From NCBI RefSeq assembly GCF_030408815.1, contig NZ_CP047355.1:2666001-2730000 (forward strand): DNA of 64,000 nucleotides, in the 5' to 3' direction. Of this stretch, positions 43,160 through 52,754 are shown in pieces (position 1 is the stretch's first letter; every line of letters starts with the position of its first letter). The stretch is from Corynebacterium freiburgense. GTDB taxonomy: Bacteria > Actinomycetota > Actinomycetes > Mycobacteriales > Mycobacteriaceae. Made by a program: the position numbers and the translations under genes. The notes beneath the pieces were generated by a model. That model was not told where the DNA came from, made no database searches, and saw nothing but the letters and a program-made list of their open reading frames with translations.

Positions 43160-44304
43160 TTCGCTCCAGCCCACCCTTCTCGCGGATCAAAACCTGAGAC
43201 ACGCTCCGCTTCAGCATAAGTACGGAGTGCGGTGGCGGCAGCGGCGTCGAGATGCTGAGGCACAGTCACATTTACGGTTACCAAAAGGTCACCGGCGCTA
43301 CCATCACGCTTTTCGACGCCCCGACCACGCACCCGCAATGTGCGTCCGTTCGGCGTTCCAGCGGGAATTTTTACCCGTACGGGTAAATCTAAAGTAGGCA
43401 CGCTAACGGTATCGCCCAATGCGAGTTCAGCAAAACTTACTGGAATAGTTACTTCAAGATCATCACCAGTACGTGTGAATACGGGGTCTGGACGAACGTG
43501 TACCGTGACAAATAGATCGCCAGCAGGCTTGCCTTTCGGCCCAGCTTCACCCTTGCCGGCAAGACGAACTTTCTGGCCATCAATCACACCAGTTGGGATA
43601 CGCACGGTAATGGACCGTGTCCTATGAACCGTCCCAAGTCCGGAGCACTCATGGCATGGGTCTATAACACGTTGACCAGTGCCTTCACAATCTTCACACG
43701 GAGCGGAAAGGCCGAAAGCGCCGCGAGTTTCGCTACGAAAACCAGAACCATTACATGTAGTACATGTAGACGTTTTTCCGGTACGAGAACCCGACCCATG
43801 ACATGCCGAGCACGGAGCTTGACCAGTGAGTTGTATTGGGAAAACTGTACCTTTGGCGGCCTCGCGGAAATCTAGCGTAATTTCCGTTTCAACGTCGGCC
43901 CCTCGTGTAGCCCGAGCCGTGTTGCGAGTAGCACCACTGCGGTTGAAAAGGCCACTGAAGATGTCACCAAAACCACCTTCTTGGCTATATCCTCCCCCGC
44001 CGAAAATATCCGAGAAGTCCTGTCCGCGAAACCCGGCACCATAACCTCCGAGTCCACCGAACCCACCAGCGGCAAAGGTTCGTTTGAACTCATCGTATTC
44101 GGCACGTTTCGATTCATCGCCAAGAACATCATATGCTTCTGCAGCTTTTTTAAAACGCTGCTCCGCAGCTTTGTCTCCTGGGTTTTTATCTGGGTGATTT
44201 GCCCGAGCGAGGGTACGGTAAGCCCGCTTAATCTCATCGGCGCTCGCGGACGAGGAGACACCCAGGTCCGCATAGTAGTCTTTTTCCGCCCATTCACTTC
44301 GCAT
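43156..44304 (-). CDS. dnaJ: co-chaperone DnaJ
   Basis: A 382-residue J-protein that stimulates the DnaK ATPase. J domain at about residues 9-75 with the HPD motif ([13 protein letters not shown]), a Gly/Phe-rich region ([13 protein letters not shown]), four CxxCxGxG zinc modules ([32 protein letters not shown]) and the C-terminal substrate-binding domains. ATG 44304 has a GGAAGGAGG ribosome-binding site; the longer start at 44376 has none. A 102-bp gap separates it from grpE. Confidence 0.96.
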   Translation of the reverse strand: MRSEWAEKDYYADLGVSSSASADEIKRAYRTLARANHPDKNPGDKAAEQRFKKAAEAYDVLGDESKRAEYDEFKRTFAAGGFGGLGGYGAGFRGQDFSDIFGGGGYSQEGGFGDIFSGLFNRSGATRNTARATRGADVETEITLDFREAAKGTVFPIQLTGQAPCSACHGSGSRTGKTSTCTTCNGSGFRSETRGAFGLSAPCEDCEGTGQRVIDPCHECSGLGTVHRTRSITVRIPTGVIDGQKVRLAGKGEAGPKGKPAGDLFVTVHVRPDPVFTRTGDDLEVTIPVSFAELALGDTVSVPTLDLPVRVKIPAGTPNGRTLRVRGRGVEKRDGSAGDLLVTVNVTVPQHLDAAAATALRTYAEAERVSGFDPREGWAGAK

Positions 44305-44406
44305 TACTGGGCTCCTCCTTCCTGAGTCATAAACAATGAAATTAATTGTGTTCAACAAAGCTAGTGACACACTCACGGGCCCACGACAATGTGGGCCCGT
44401 AGCGGT

Positions 44407-45060
44407 CTACTGTTTACGATCCGCAATAATCACCATGGCGGTTCGAAGCAATCGATCACCCATAACATAGCCACGTCGAAGCACAGTTCCAATTGCCTTA
44501 TCGTCGCCTTCGGAAAGATCTTGGACAGCTTCGTGGCGCTCAGGGTCAAAATCATCACCTTCAGCACCAAACTCCGCAACCTTCATGGAAGTCAATGTAG
44601 CCCGGAACTTATCGTTCAAGGACTTCAAAGGACCAGCCTCATCCAGTGCGCCATGTTGAGCCGCCAGATCTAGATCGTCGAGCAATGGCAATAACGCAGT
44701 TACTACCTGGGCTTTTGCCATTTCGATTGCTACAGTACGTTCCCGCTCCGTGCGGCGTCGATAATTGGTGTACTCCGCGGTAATACGTAGCAGATCTTCT
44801 GTGCGTTCAGCAAGTTCCGCTTCCGTATCAGAGACCTCACCATCCCCATCATGATCCGGCTCGACCTCTACCCCATCAACTGATTCGGCAGTAGTAGAGT
44901 CTTCGGCTTCATCAGGTTCAGCATCCGCCTTCACATCTTCGGATGCATCTGGAGAAGCCTCCGAATCTGCAGCTTCTGCTTCGGCAGCCGCGACCTCAGC
45001 TTCAGCAAGCGCCTCGTCAATCGCCTTATCTAGTTCAGGGTCACGCGGGTTGTCGGTCAC
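44407..45060 (-). CDS. grpE: nucleotide exchange factor GrpE
   Basis: A 217-residue protein that releases ADP from DnaK. The first 90 residues are very acidic ([20 protein letters not shown]), the middle is a long coiled coil ([20 protein letters not shown]), and the C-terminal beta domain has [12 protein letters not shown] and [18 protein letters not shown]. It begins with GTG at 45060, overlapping the dnaK stop by 4 bases. Confidence 0.96.
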   Translation of the reverse strand: MTDNPRDPELDKAIDEALAEAEVAAAEAEAADSEASPDASEDVKADAEPDEAEDSTTAESVDGVEVEPDHDGDGEVSDTEAELAERTEDLLRITAEYTNYRRRTERERTVAIEMAKAQVVTALLPLLDDLDLAAQHGALDEAGPLKSLNDKFRATLTSMKVAEFGAEGDDFDPERHEAVQDLSEGDDKAIGTVLRRGYVMGDRLLRTAMVIIADRKQ

Positions 45061-46889
45061 TTCTTCTCTTCTTCCTCGTCAACTACCTCAGCATCAACAA
45101 CATCGTTATCGGTTGTTGTGGTGCTCGAAGCAGTGGAAGCGTTCGCAGCTTCAGCTTCGTAAATCGCCTTGCCCAACTCTTGAGAAACGGTGGAAAGAGT
45201 ATCTACAGCCTTCTTAATGTCGTCGATATTGTCACCCTTGAGTGACTCTTCAACGTCTTTTGCCGCACCTTCAACCTTGTCCTTGATCTCATCGGAGATC
45301 TTGTCCTCATTATCGGTAACGAACTTACGAGTCTGGTAGACCATGGACTCTGCAGAGTTACGTACTTCTTGCTCTTCGCGGCGACGCTTGTCTTCCTCAG
45401 CATGGGTTTCAGCGTCCTTGATCATCCGATCAATTTCTTCCTGGGACAGGCCAGAACCATCTTGGATCTTAATGGTGTTTTCCTTGCCGGTACCCTTATC
45501 CTTCGCAGTTACGTGCACGATACCGTTAACGTCAATGTCGAAGGTGACTTCGATTTGAGGCAGACCGCGAGGCGCCGGAGCAATACCACCAAGTTCAAAG
45601 GAGCCAAGCAACTTATTGTGTTGTGCGATTTCACGCTCACCCTGGAAAACCTGAATCTGTACCGAAGGCTGGTTGTCTTCAGCAGTGGTAAAGGTCTCGG
45701 AACGCGTGGTCGGGATAGCAGTATTCCGCTCAATGAGCTTGGTCATAACCCCACCCTTGGTTTCAATACCGAGTGACAGCGGAGTGACGTCGAGGAGCAG
45801 CACATCCTTTACTTCGCCACGGATAACACCAGCTTGAAGTGCAGCACCAACGGCAACAACCTCATCTGGGTTCACACCCTTATTGGGTTCACGTCCACCC
45901 GTGAGCTCCTTTACCAAATCAGTTACTGCAGGCATACGGGTAGAACCGCCAACAAGCACAACATGGTCTACATCTTTAATGGAGACACCTGCATCCTTAA
46001 TAACCTGGTTAAACGGTGCCTTTGTGCGATCCAGAAGGTCTTGGGTGATCCGCTGGAATTCTGTCCGAGACAGGGTCTCATCCAAGAACAATGGGTTTTT
46101 GTCTGCATCAACAGTGATATAAGGCAGGTTAATGCTTGCAGTCTGTGCTGAAGATAGTTCAATCTTGGCTTTTTCAGCTGCCTCACGGAGACGCTGCATA
46201 GCCATCTTGTCCTTGGTCAGATCAATACCGGAGCTTGCCTTAAACTTCTCCACAAGCCAATCAACAATGCGCTGATCCCAGTCATCACCACCGAGGGCAT
46301 TGTCACCAGCGGTTGCGCGAACCTCTACAACACCATCACCAATTTCCAACAAAGAAACGTCAAAGGTGCCACCGCCGAGGTCAAATACCAGGATGGTTTG
46401 CTCTTTATCACCTTTTTCAAGACCATAAGCAAGTGCAGCGGCCGTAGGCTCGTTAATAATGCGGAGCACATTCAAACCAGCAATCTGGCCGGCTTCTTTT
46501 GTTGCCTGACGCTGAGCATCTTCGAAGTAAGCAGGAACGGTAATGACCGCATCAGTAACTTCTTCTCCAAGGTACGCTTCAGCATCGCGCTTCAGCTTCA
46601 TCAGGGTACGTGCGGAAATTTCCTGAGGAGTGTACTTCTTCTCATCGATACCAACATTCCAATCCTCACCCATGTGACGCTTTACGGAACGAATGGTGCG
46701 ATCCACGTTGGTGACAGCCTGGTTTTTAGCTGACTGACCAACTAATACTTCGCCGTTTTTCGCGAAAGCTACCACAGATGGTGTGGTGCGAGAACCTTCG
46801 GCATTTGCAATAACTACCGGATCACCACCTTCAAGCACTGCAACAACTGAGTTTGTGGTGCCGAGGTCAATGCCTACTGCACGTCCCAT
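45057..46889 (-). CDS. dnaK: chaperone DnaK (Hsp70)
   Basis: A 610-residue Hsp70. ATPase domain starts [19 protein letters not shown]; phosphate-2 motif [19 protein letters not shown] near 165; [13 protein letters not shown] near 300; linker [19 protein letters not shown] near 360; substrate-binding domain and helical lid follow; the acidic tail ends [17 protein letters not shown] precedes the ATG. First gene of dnaK-grpE-dnaJ-hspR, with an HspR operator about 100 bp upstream. Confidence 0.98.
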   Translation of the reverse strand: MGRAVGIDLGTTNSVVAVLEGGDPVVIANAEGSRTTPSVVAFAKNGEVLVGQSAKNQAVTNVDRTIRSVKRHMGEDWNVGIDEKKYTPQEISARTLMKLKRDAEAYLGEEVTDAVITVPAYFEDAQRQATKEAGQIAGLNVLRIINEPTAAALAYGLEKGDKEQTILVFDLGGGTFDVSLLEIGDGVVEVRATAGDNALGGDDWDQRIVDWLVEKFKASSGIDLTKDKMAMQRLREAAEKAKIELSSAQTASINLPYITVDADKNPLFLDETLSRTEFQRITQDLLDRTKAPFNQVIKDAGVSIKDVDHVVLVGGSTRMPAVTDLVKELTGGREPNKGVNPDEVVAVGAALQAGVIRGEVKDVLLLDVTPLSLGIETKGGVMTKLIERNTAIPTTRSETFTTAEDNQPSVQIQVFQGEREIAQHNKLLGSFELGGIAPAPRGLPQIEVTFDIDVNGIVHVTAKDKGTGKENTIKIQDGSGLSQEEIDRMIKDAETHAEEDKRRREEQEVRNSAESMVYQTRKFVTDNEDKISDEIKDKVEGAAKDVEESLKGDNIDDIKKAVDTLSTVSQELGKAIYEAEAANASTASSTTTTDNDVVDAEVVDEEEEKK

Positions 46890-46988
46890 AGTTTTTCCTC
46901 CTGATATTTCGGGTTATTAGTGCAACTTCATCAAAGCTTGAGATTGATACAGCTCGGCTCAACCTTCAGTCACTAGATTAGCAGCCAC

Positions 46989-47009
46989 CTTGAGCCAAAA
47001 CCACTCAAG
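46989..47009. promoter_or_regulatory. HAIR operator for HspR upstream of dnaK
   Basis: CTTGAGC-N7-ACTCAAG matches the HspR consensus CTTGAGT-N7-ACTCAAG at 13 of 14 fixed positions. It lies 100-120 bases upstream of the dnaK ATG, the expected location of the heat-shock promoter. Confidence 0.85.
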
Positions 47010-47042
47010 CTTTTCAATCTGTATAACGGACAATCTAACAAA

Positions 47043-47063
47043 CTTGTTCCCGTTCGACTCAAC
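47043..47063. promoter_or_regulatory. weak second HAIR-like site upstream of dnaK
   Basis: CTTGTTC-N7-ACTCAAC keeps the spacing and one good half-site but has several mismatches in the left arm. Its centre is 54 bp from the strong site. It may be a low-affinity secondary site or chance. Confidence 0.35.
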
Positions 47064-47344
47064 TTTTTTGTTTTCGCAGCTCAAGGAGCCTCTTTCCATA
47101 TGCTAAGCACTCCTGAATTCAATCTTCCATAAGTTTGTACGAATAACCTTCCCTCGATAACCCCCGCAATCGAAGCGGCCACATACAACGGCCCAGAACC
47201 TATCCCGTAAGTTCAACTAGTTTTCTTTCCATACTCTTTGCGGCTGGAAGTTTTGGTTTGAGCACAACCCATGTAACTGACCACTCAGAACACGGGCTGA
47301 CTCACAGGCGCATGGGCTGAAGTTTCCAGGCTCTCCAGGAGTGC

Positions 47345-47629
47345 TTGATAGGCACACCCTATCGAACTAGCGATGTTTTCATCCCTACTGTCGCAGATTC
47401 CATAAAATCGCCTTTAAAAATGGAATTTGTGACAGCAAGCAACATTGCACACAACCGTTGACCTGGGGTTTGTCGCAGATTCCATAAAATCCGCCGAAAA
47501 AATGGAATCTGTGACAACACGCCCAACCGGCACCCAACCAGCACCCAAAAAGACCAAGCACCTCCCGACGAGAGCCCACCCAACCCTAACCAAATCCCAG
47601 GTCACCAGACGCACACAACCAAACCACCG
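47345..47629 (+). repeat. dispersed palindromic repeat element, copy C (two hairpin units)
   Basis: Same orientation as copy A, but its left part is absent: it starts at the GATAGG-CACAC-CCTATC palindrome. It has only two units, 47389-47434 and 47471-47516. The sequence between them equals the A spacer that follows unit 1 (AACATTGCACACAACCGTTG), and the second unit equals A unit 3, so unit 2 plus its 16-bp spacer (62 bp) has been lost, as expected from recombination between adjacent units. It ends with AAATCCCAG, GCACACAACC and AAACCACCGG shared with copy A. Confidence 0.88.
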
Positions 47630-47672
47630 GGCAAAACCAGGGCAAAACCAGGGCAAAACCAGGGCAAAACCA
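47629..47672 (+). repeat. four-copy 11-bp tandem repeat
   Basis: Four perfect copies of GGGCAAAACCA directly after element copy C. Copy A has only diverged AAAACCAG-like sequence here, so the array probably expanded locally by slippage. Confidence 0.85.
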
Positions 47673-48111
47673 GGCCAAAAGCCAAGCCAGTCCCAAACCT
47701 CAGCCAAGTACAGTCGAACAAACGGGAAACAGTTCAGTTCTTAACCCCTCCCTTACCCCCTCTAGCTATTAGGTGATGTGAACCATAAAATTCCTAGTAT
47801 TCGGGTTATGTCACGCATACATCCAAATTTGGCACCTACTAAAAATTCGTATTTTCCCACTACAAAAGCGAAAGTGAGGCACTCTTGGCAGCCCCTTCGG
47901 AGGCGCAACTGTCGCTGTGTCCCACACTCAAGCATGAGGTTCTTTTATCCTGCAGTACCCTCGCAGCCAGGAACGCTGTGTCCGCATTACTGCCCCAAAC
48001 GGTGGGTGGCCGAGTTCGCCCTGCAGGGGATCGGCCCCCGACCCTCTTGTGTACTACTCCCCCAACCAGTTCAAAACTGTTCAGTATGTAATACAAGAAG
48101 GAGAACAACTC
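47673..48111 (+). other. upstream region of putA with a G+C-rich, possibly structured block
   Basis: No gene is supported. The first 190 bases are A/T-rich; from about 47872 to 48060 the composition becomes G+C-rich and contains stable hairpin candidates, including a CTTCGG tetraloop hairpin at about 47902-47915 and GGGG-ATCGG-CCCC near 48028-48040. CCTGCAG at about 47949 can pair with CTGCAGG near 48022. This could be a structured 5' leader of putA or an unannotated small RNA; it matches no riboswitch I know. The putA ribosome-binding site AAGGAG follows at about 48098. Confidence 0.4.
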
Positions 48112-51100
48112 ATGAGCTATATCAATCGTGATCTTGAAAACCTGCAGGAGCGCATTATTGCACGCGCCAATGAGTGGCTAGCTGCAGAGCAGAAATCCGC
48201 TAAGTCAAAAGAAACGGAACAACTTGCGGCGATGGTGCACGATCCTTCGGGCGTGGAATTCACTATGCGCTTTGTGGATCGTGTTGCTCGCCCGCAGGAT
48301 AATCAGGTAGCTGCGCGGGAGCTCACCAAACTTACGGATACTGAGCTTCCTGGATTTATTGGACCAATTGATCGCGCACTAGTAAATACTGGCGCAAAGA
48401 TGGCAAAGTTTGTGCCTAATTTCATTATGCCTGCTGCTCGTACTCGGCTGCGGCAGATGGTAAGCCATTTGGTGCTTGACGCTGAAGGCAAGGCCCTCAA
48501 TAAATTGCTGGATGAGTCGAAAGCCAAGGGCTATCGTCTGAATGTCAATCTTCTCGGTGAGGCCGTCCTTGGCGATGGTGAAGCAAATAACCGATTGACC
48601 CGCACTATGGAGCTACTGAAAAACCCACGAGTGGACTATGTTTCCATTAAAGCTACATCGGTAGTTGCACAGTTAAACCCGTGGGATATTGATGGCAATA
48701 CCGAGCTTTTAAAGGAGCGGCTCCGCCCACTGTATCGCTTGGCTTTGCAGCGCAGTCCGCATCCTTTTATTAATTTGGATATGGAGGAATATAAAGACCT
48801 CCACGTAACAATTCGCCTGTTTGAAGAGCTCCTTATGGAGGAAGAGTTCCTAGGCCTTGAAGCAGGCATTGTATTGCAAGCATATCTGCCGGACTCCTTC
48901 CAGGCGCTCCAGCAATTAGCTGATTTTGCTAAACGGCGAGCAGCAGCTGGTGGTGCAAAGATTAAGATCCGCCTGGTGAAAGGGGCGAACTTGTCTATGG
49001 AGAAAGTGGATGCTGAGCTACATGGCTGGTATCCAGCTCCATATGCCACTAAAGAGGAAGTAGATGCAAACTTCCTGCGCATGATGGACTACATTTTGCG
49101 TCCTGAGCATGAGAATGTTCGTGTGGGTATTGCGTCCCACAATCTTTTTTCGGTGGCTTCTGCGTATGAGCTTAGCGTTGAGCGCGGCGTCGAAACGCAA
49201 CTCGATGTGGAAATGCTGCAGGGTATGGCCCCAGCCCAAGCAGAAGCTGTGCGCCAAGCCGTGGGTACCGTTATTTTATATACGCCGGTGGTACACGCCG
49301 AGGATTTTGACGTCGCGGTGAGCTATCTAGTGCGCCGCCTTGAGGAAAATGGCGCACCCGAAAACTTCCTGTATGCACTTTTCGGTGGCGACCTTACTGA
49401 GCAGGAAGCACGGTTCCGGGAGTCTGTTGCCCAACGCTGGAAGGTTGCTGAGGATTCTCGACGCCTCTCCACCCCAGAAACCTTCAATGCTTCCGATTCC
49501 GACCCGGCACTGCTTTCCACCCTGGAATGGGCGCGTACTTTGGAGGATCCACAGCCAAAGTGGAGGCTCATTACAGATGTGGAAGAAGTTGATAAAACGG
49601 TCGCGGGTCTTTTAAAGTCACCCCGTTTAGATATCGCCGAGCGCACCGCATTATTGCAGCGTGCCGCCGATGAACTTGAAAATATCCGCCAAGATCTATT
49701 GGGCGTCATGACCCATGAGGCTGGTAAAACCATTGCAGAAGCAGACCCAGAGGTTTCTGAGGCCATTGACTTTGCTCGCTACTATGCTCGCTGTGCAAAC
49801 GCACTGAATACTCCCGGACACTCAAAGTTCACCCCACATAATCTGGTAGTAGTTGCTTCGCCATGGAACTTCCCAGTGGCTATTCCGCTCGGTGGCGTAT
49901 TTGCATCATTGGCAGCGGGTGCAAAAGCGATCCTGAAACCAGCGCCTGAAGTGCGGCGATGCGCTGAGGTGGCACTAACTGCACTCCGCAAGGCCGGCAT
50001 TGGCGAAGACCTTGTACAGCTTATGCACACCGATGAAGCTGACGCCGGACGCCGCCTTATGTCCCACCCTGATGTGGATGCAATTATTCTTACTGGTGCT
50101 TCCGAAACTGCATCGCTATTCCGCGGATGGAAACCAGAAATGAATATTCATGCAGAAACCTCCGGTAAGAATGCCATTATTGTTACCCCATCTGCTGATC
50201 CGGATTTGGCTGTTGCCGATGTGTATAAATCTGCATTCGGCCATGCCGGTCAGAAGTGTTCTGCGGCTTCATTAGTTATTCTGGTCGGTGACGTTGGGCG
50301 CTTTACCGATCAGCTTATCGACGCCACCCGCACCCTACGCGTAGGCTATGGCCACGAACTTTCCACCACAATGAATGGTTTAATTTCCCCTCCAGGAGAA
50401 AAACTCCACCGTGGTTTAACCACTCTGGAAACTGGGGAATCTTGGCTGGTAAAGCCAGAAAAACTCAATGATGAAGGCACCCTATGGTCTCCTGGTATTC
50501 GTGATAATGTTCGTCCAGGTAGCTGGTTCCATACCCATGAATGCTTTGGTCCGGTACTTGGCATTATGCACGCTGAGTCACTAGAGCAAGCCATTGAATG
50601 GCAAAACAGCACCGGTTTTGGCCTGACCGGTGGTATCCACTCATTGGACGAAGATGAAGTGGAATTGTGGAAAGAAAAAGTTGAGGTTGGTAACGCCTAT
50701 ATCAACCGCGGCATTACTGGCGCGATTGTTCAGCGGCAGCCATTCGGCGGTTGGAAGAACTCCTCTGTGGGCGTCGGCGCTAAAGCTGGAGGACCAAACT
50801 ATGTGGCCCAATTGGGTACATGGGAGGATATTGAATCCGATGTTCCATCAGTGAGTTTGCCTCCTGCTTACCGGGAATTAGCGAATACAGAATTCCTAAA
50901 GCGTGCTGCTGCCCTCGATGAAATCGCATGGCGCACAGAATTTGGTGTGGAGCAAGATTTTACTGGCCTGCGTTGCGAATCCAATGTGTTCCGATACCGT
51001 CCGCTAGAAACCCTGTATGTGGTCGGCGATGATGAAGAACAATTTAATCGCCTTAAGCTGGCCGCACTGCGCACTGGCACCGAATTACGCAAATTGGAAA

Positions 51101-51315
51101 CCCACGAATGGTTCCCACCACATTCACGAATCCGTGCCATTGGCGACGCACCCGTTCCCACCACAATCTACGAATGGGCAGCACTCAATGGCTCAGTAGT
51201 TATTGATGGCCCCGTACTTGCCGATGGCCGCCGCGAACTGCTGCACTTCCTCAAAGAACAAGCCGTATCAACAACAAACCATCGATTCGGCTATATCAAG
51301 GAGGAGACTAGCTAA
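48112..51315 (+). CDS. putA: bifunctional proline dehydrogenase / P5C dehydrogenase PutA
   Basis: A 1067-residue enzyme oxidising proline to glutamate. The N-terminal part (about 100-460) is the FAD-dependent proline dehydrogenase barrel, with the RLVKGANLSMEKVDAE motif near 287, preceded by a helical start. The second part (about 500-985) is an aldehyde dehydrogenase: VVVASPWNFPVAIPLGGVFA, ILTGASETASLF, the catalytic Cys in GHAGQKCSAASLVI near 715 and PFGGWKNSSVGVGAKAGG. There is no DNA-binding domain, so it is not the autoregulatory form of enteric bacteria. ATG 48112 has AGAAGGAGAAC upstream; a start at 48049 would add a non-homologous tail. Glutamate produced links functionally to the GlnH-PknG sensor. 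Confidence 0.96.
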   Translation: MSYINRDLENLQERIIARANEWLAAEQKSAKSKETEQLAAMVHDPSGVEFTMRFVDRVARPQDNQVAARELTKLTDTELPGFIGPIDRALVNTGAKMAKFVPNFIMPAARTRLRQMVSHLVLDAEGKALNKLLDESKAKGYRLNVNLLGEAVLGDGEANNRLTRTMELLKNPRVDYVSIKATSVVAQLNPWDIDGNTELLKERLRPLYRLALQRSPHPFINLDMEEYKDLHVTIRLFEELLMEEEFLGLEAGIVLQAYLPDSFQALQQLADFAKRRAAAGGAKIKIRLVKGANLSMEKVDAELHGWYPAPYATKEEVDANFLRMMDYILRPEHENVRVGIASHNLFSVASAYELSVERGVETQLDVEMLQGMAPAQAEAVRQAVGTVILYTPVVHAEDFDVAVSYLVRRLEENGAPENFLYALFGGDLTEQEARFRESVAQRWKVAEDSRRLSTPETFNASDSDPALLSTLEWARTLEDPQPKWRLITDVEEVDKTVAGLLKSPRLDIAERTALLQRAADELENIRQDLLGVMTHEAGKTIAEADPEVSEAIDFARYYARCANALNTPGHSKFTPHNLVVVASPWNFPVAIPLGGVFASLAAGAKAILKPAPEVRRCAEVALTALRKAGIGEDLVQLMHTDEADAGRRLMSHPDVDAIILTGASETASLFRGWKPEMNIHAETSGKNAIIVTPSADPDLAVADVYKSAFGHAGQKCSAASLVILVGDVGRFTDQLIDATRTLRVGYGHELSTTMNGLISPPGEKLHRGLTTLETGESWLVKPEKLNDEGTLWSPGIRDNVRPGSWFHTHECFGPVLGIMHAESLEQAIEWQNSTGFGLTGGIHSLDEDEVELWKEKVEVGNAYINRGITGAIVQRQPFGGWKNSSVGVGAKAGGPNYVAQLGTWEDIESDVPSVSLPPAYRELANTEFLKRAAALDEIAWRTEFGVEQDFTGLRCESNVFRYRPLETLYVVGDDEEQFNRLKLAALRTGTELRKLETHEWFPPHSRIRAIGDAPVPTTIYEWAALNGSVVIDGPVLADGRRELLHFLKEQAVSTTNHRFGYIKEETS

Positions 51316-51342
51316 CCTCAACTGCACGAACTTTTCGTGTTT

Positions 51343-51371
51343 GGGCTACCTGTTTCTGGGTAGCCCTTTTT
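51343..51371 (+). terminator. rho-independent terminator after putA
   Basis: GGGCTACC (51343-51350) pairs with GGTAGCCC (51359-51366) across an 8-nt loop, followed by TTTTT. It lies 28 bases beyond the putA stop. Confidence 0.92.
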
Positions 51372-51442
51372 CAGTTGCCTATACTGCACAAACAAAAGCT
51401 GTGCATAGTAAGAAACTATTCTGAATCAAGGAACAGACAATA

Positions 51443-52255
51443 ATGACCCAGGCATATCCGATATACCCCCATGCCCCTTATAGCTTCAATAGAACCCAAT
51501 CGTCTGCGCATTCCACTACTTCCTAAAATACAATCGACTTCACAGAAGCAGTACTATTTGGCTTTAAGGCAGCATTCAAAAAGCCGCTTTTTTGGTTTTC
51601 GGGTACCACATTTTATTTTCTATGTACTCTCTATAGCCCTTGAAGTTTTTGTTTACAATATTATCCAAGATCTACCGAGCTTCACGTACACCTATTCCAA
51701 CTCGTTGGTCACTGCATCACTACCTGCAGGAGCTGCCAGTACATGCGTAGACGTACCGATATTAGCCGTGTTTCGCCATGCCGCTACCGCATCAACATTA
51801 GGAATAACACCAAGTGTTCGCTACATTATCAAACAGCTAAATTTCCTAAATAGCTGCGCCATTATTTTTATTAATTCTATTGTTCTTTCATACACCTCTT
51901 TACCAATTCAATATGCCCAATTTTTTATAATTTCCCAATACCCGGAAGCGATCTTGACACAAGAATATTCGCTTTTTCACTGGTAACCGGATTCGTATTT
52001 CCACTATTAATGACAGCGATTCTAGTTTTTATAAATCCACTACTACTACTTTGGGTAAATTACTCTGCGGATAATCAGGGTAGCATTTAGAGTCGCATTT
52101 CCCTTGGATTCCAAGCTGGGAGAACACATTACCCCCAACTCGTGGTGTTTAGTATTTTCACCTCATACACCAGGTTTGCCACGACTCTAACGTTTGGAAT
52201 TTTAATGGTAATTATAATGCCAGTTTTTTACTATCCCAAACGTATGTGTATCGCA
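51443..52255 (+). pseudogene. decayed polytopic membrane protein gene
   Basis: An AAGGAACAG ribosome-binding site precedes ATG 51443, which opens a Pro/Tyr-rich N-terminus (MTQAYPIYPHAPYSF) followed by a TAA at about 51524. Beyond that stop the same frame reads FTEAVLFGFKAAFKKPLFWF, typical of actinobacterial small membrane proteins. Coding then shifts to another frame for an open stretch of hydrophobic sequence to about 51986, and returns to the first frame (FAFSLVTGFVFPLLMTAILV, LVVFSIFTSYTRF, GILMVIIMPVFYY) with another TAG at 52088. Two stops and two shifts indicate decay. The family is not identified; gene ends at about 52255 by homology-free judgement. Confidence 0.6.
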
Positions 52256-52258
52256 GAA

Positions 52259-52531
52259 TTACTGGTTTTCCGGAAGATCAGTCTTCCGAAAAGCCAGCCA
52301 GGAAGCAGCCCCCATAACCGCCACGAAAATCAAAAGTTCGAGCGTATTAAGCGGGCGTTGCCAGTATGAACTATAGAGAATTACTCCCACAGCAATGAGC
52401 ATAGTCACTATGCCAATAAGCAGCCCTAAGTGCACACCCTGAGCGTTACCCGCGATGGCCGATTTAAGACTCCCGACCAGCCCAGCGGCAGACGCAATAA
52501 ACAGCACGACGATAATTGCGATAGTTGCCAT
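52259..52531 (-). CDS. small three-helix membrane protein
   Basis: A 90-residue protein with three hydrophobic segments (MATIAIIVVLFIASAAGLVG, GLLIGIVTMLIAVGVILYS and LELLIFVAVMGAASWLAF). ATG 52531 is supported by TTAGGAGGTGC upstream; an in-frame extension to 52564 would include that ribosome-binding site. Function unknown. It faces the decayed gene tail to tail. Confidence 0.75.
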   Translation of the reverse strand: MATIAIIVVLFIASAAGLVGSLKSAIAGNAQGVHLGLLIGIVTMLIAVGVILYSSYWQRPLNTLELLIFVAVMGAASWLAFRKTDLPENQ

Positions 52532-52754
52532 TCTGCACCTCCTAACTTTGATAGCAACTTCCAACTATTCATAATTTAAGCATTTAAATTAAAGCAAATG
52601 CCAACAATTAAGTTGTATAAAATATATTCTCTGTTGGGTTACTTGGAACATTTCCGATACTATATGCTCTACAAGCATTCTCTATCCCCATAAACGTAAC
52701 AAATCGGCGAAGTATGTTGGTTCGTACGTTTTCTTATGGCAAAGTGAACCGATA

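Noticed and set aside
47414-47744. 97- and 99-residue frames on both strands
   Set aside because: Composed of the repeat units and the 11-bp tandem array; no protein features beyond repeat translation.
48000-48060. possible tRNA-Ser/Leu (GGCCGAGT string)
   Set aside because: No acceptor stem, anticodon loop or T-loop can be paired around it.
47778-48131. 117-residue rightward frame ahead of putA
   Set aside because: Cys/Arg/Pro-rich with no family likeness, and it overlaps the putA ribosome-binding site and start; more likely a leader region.
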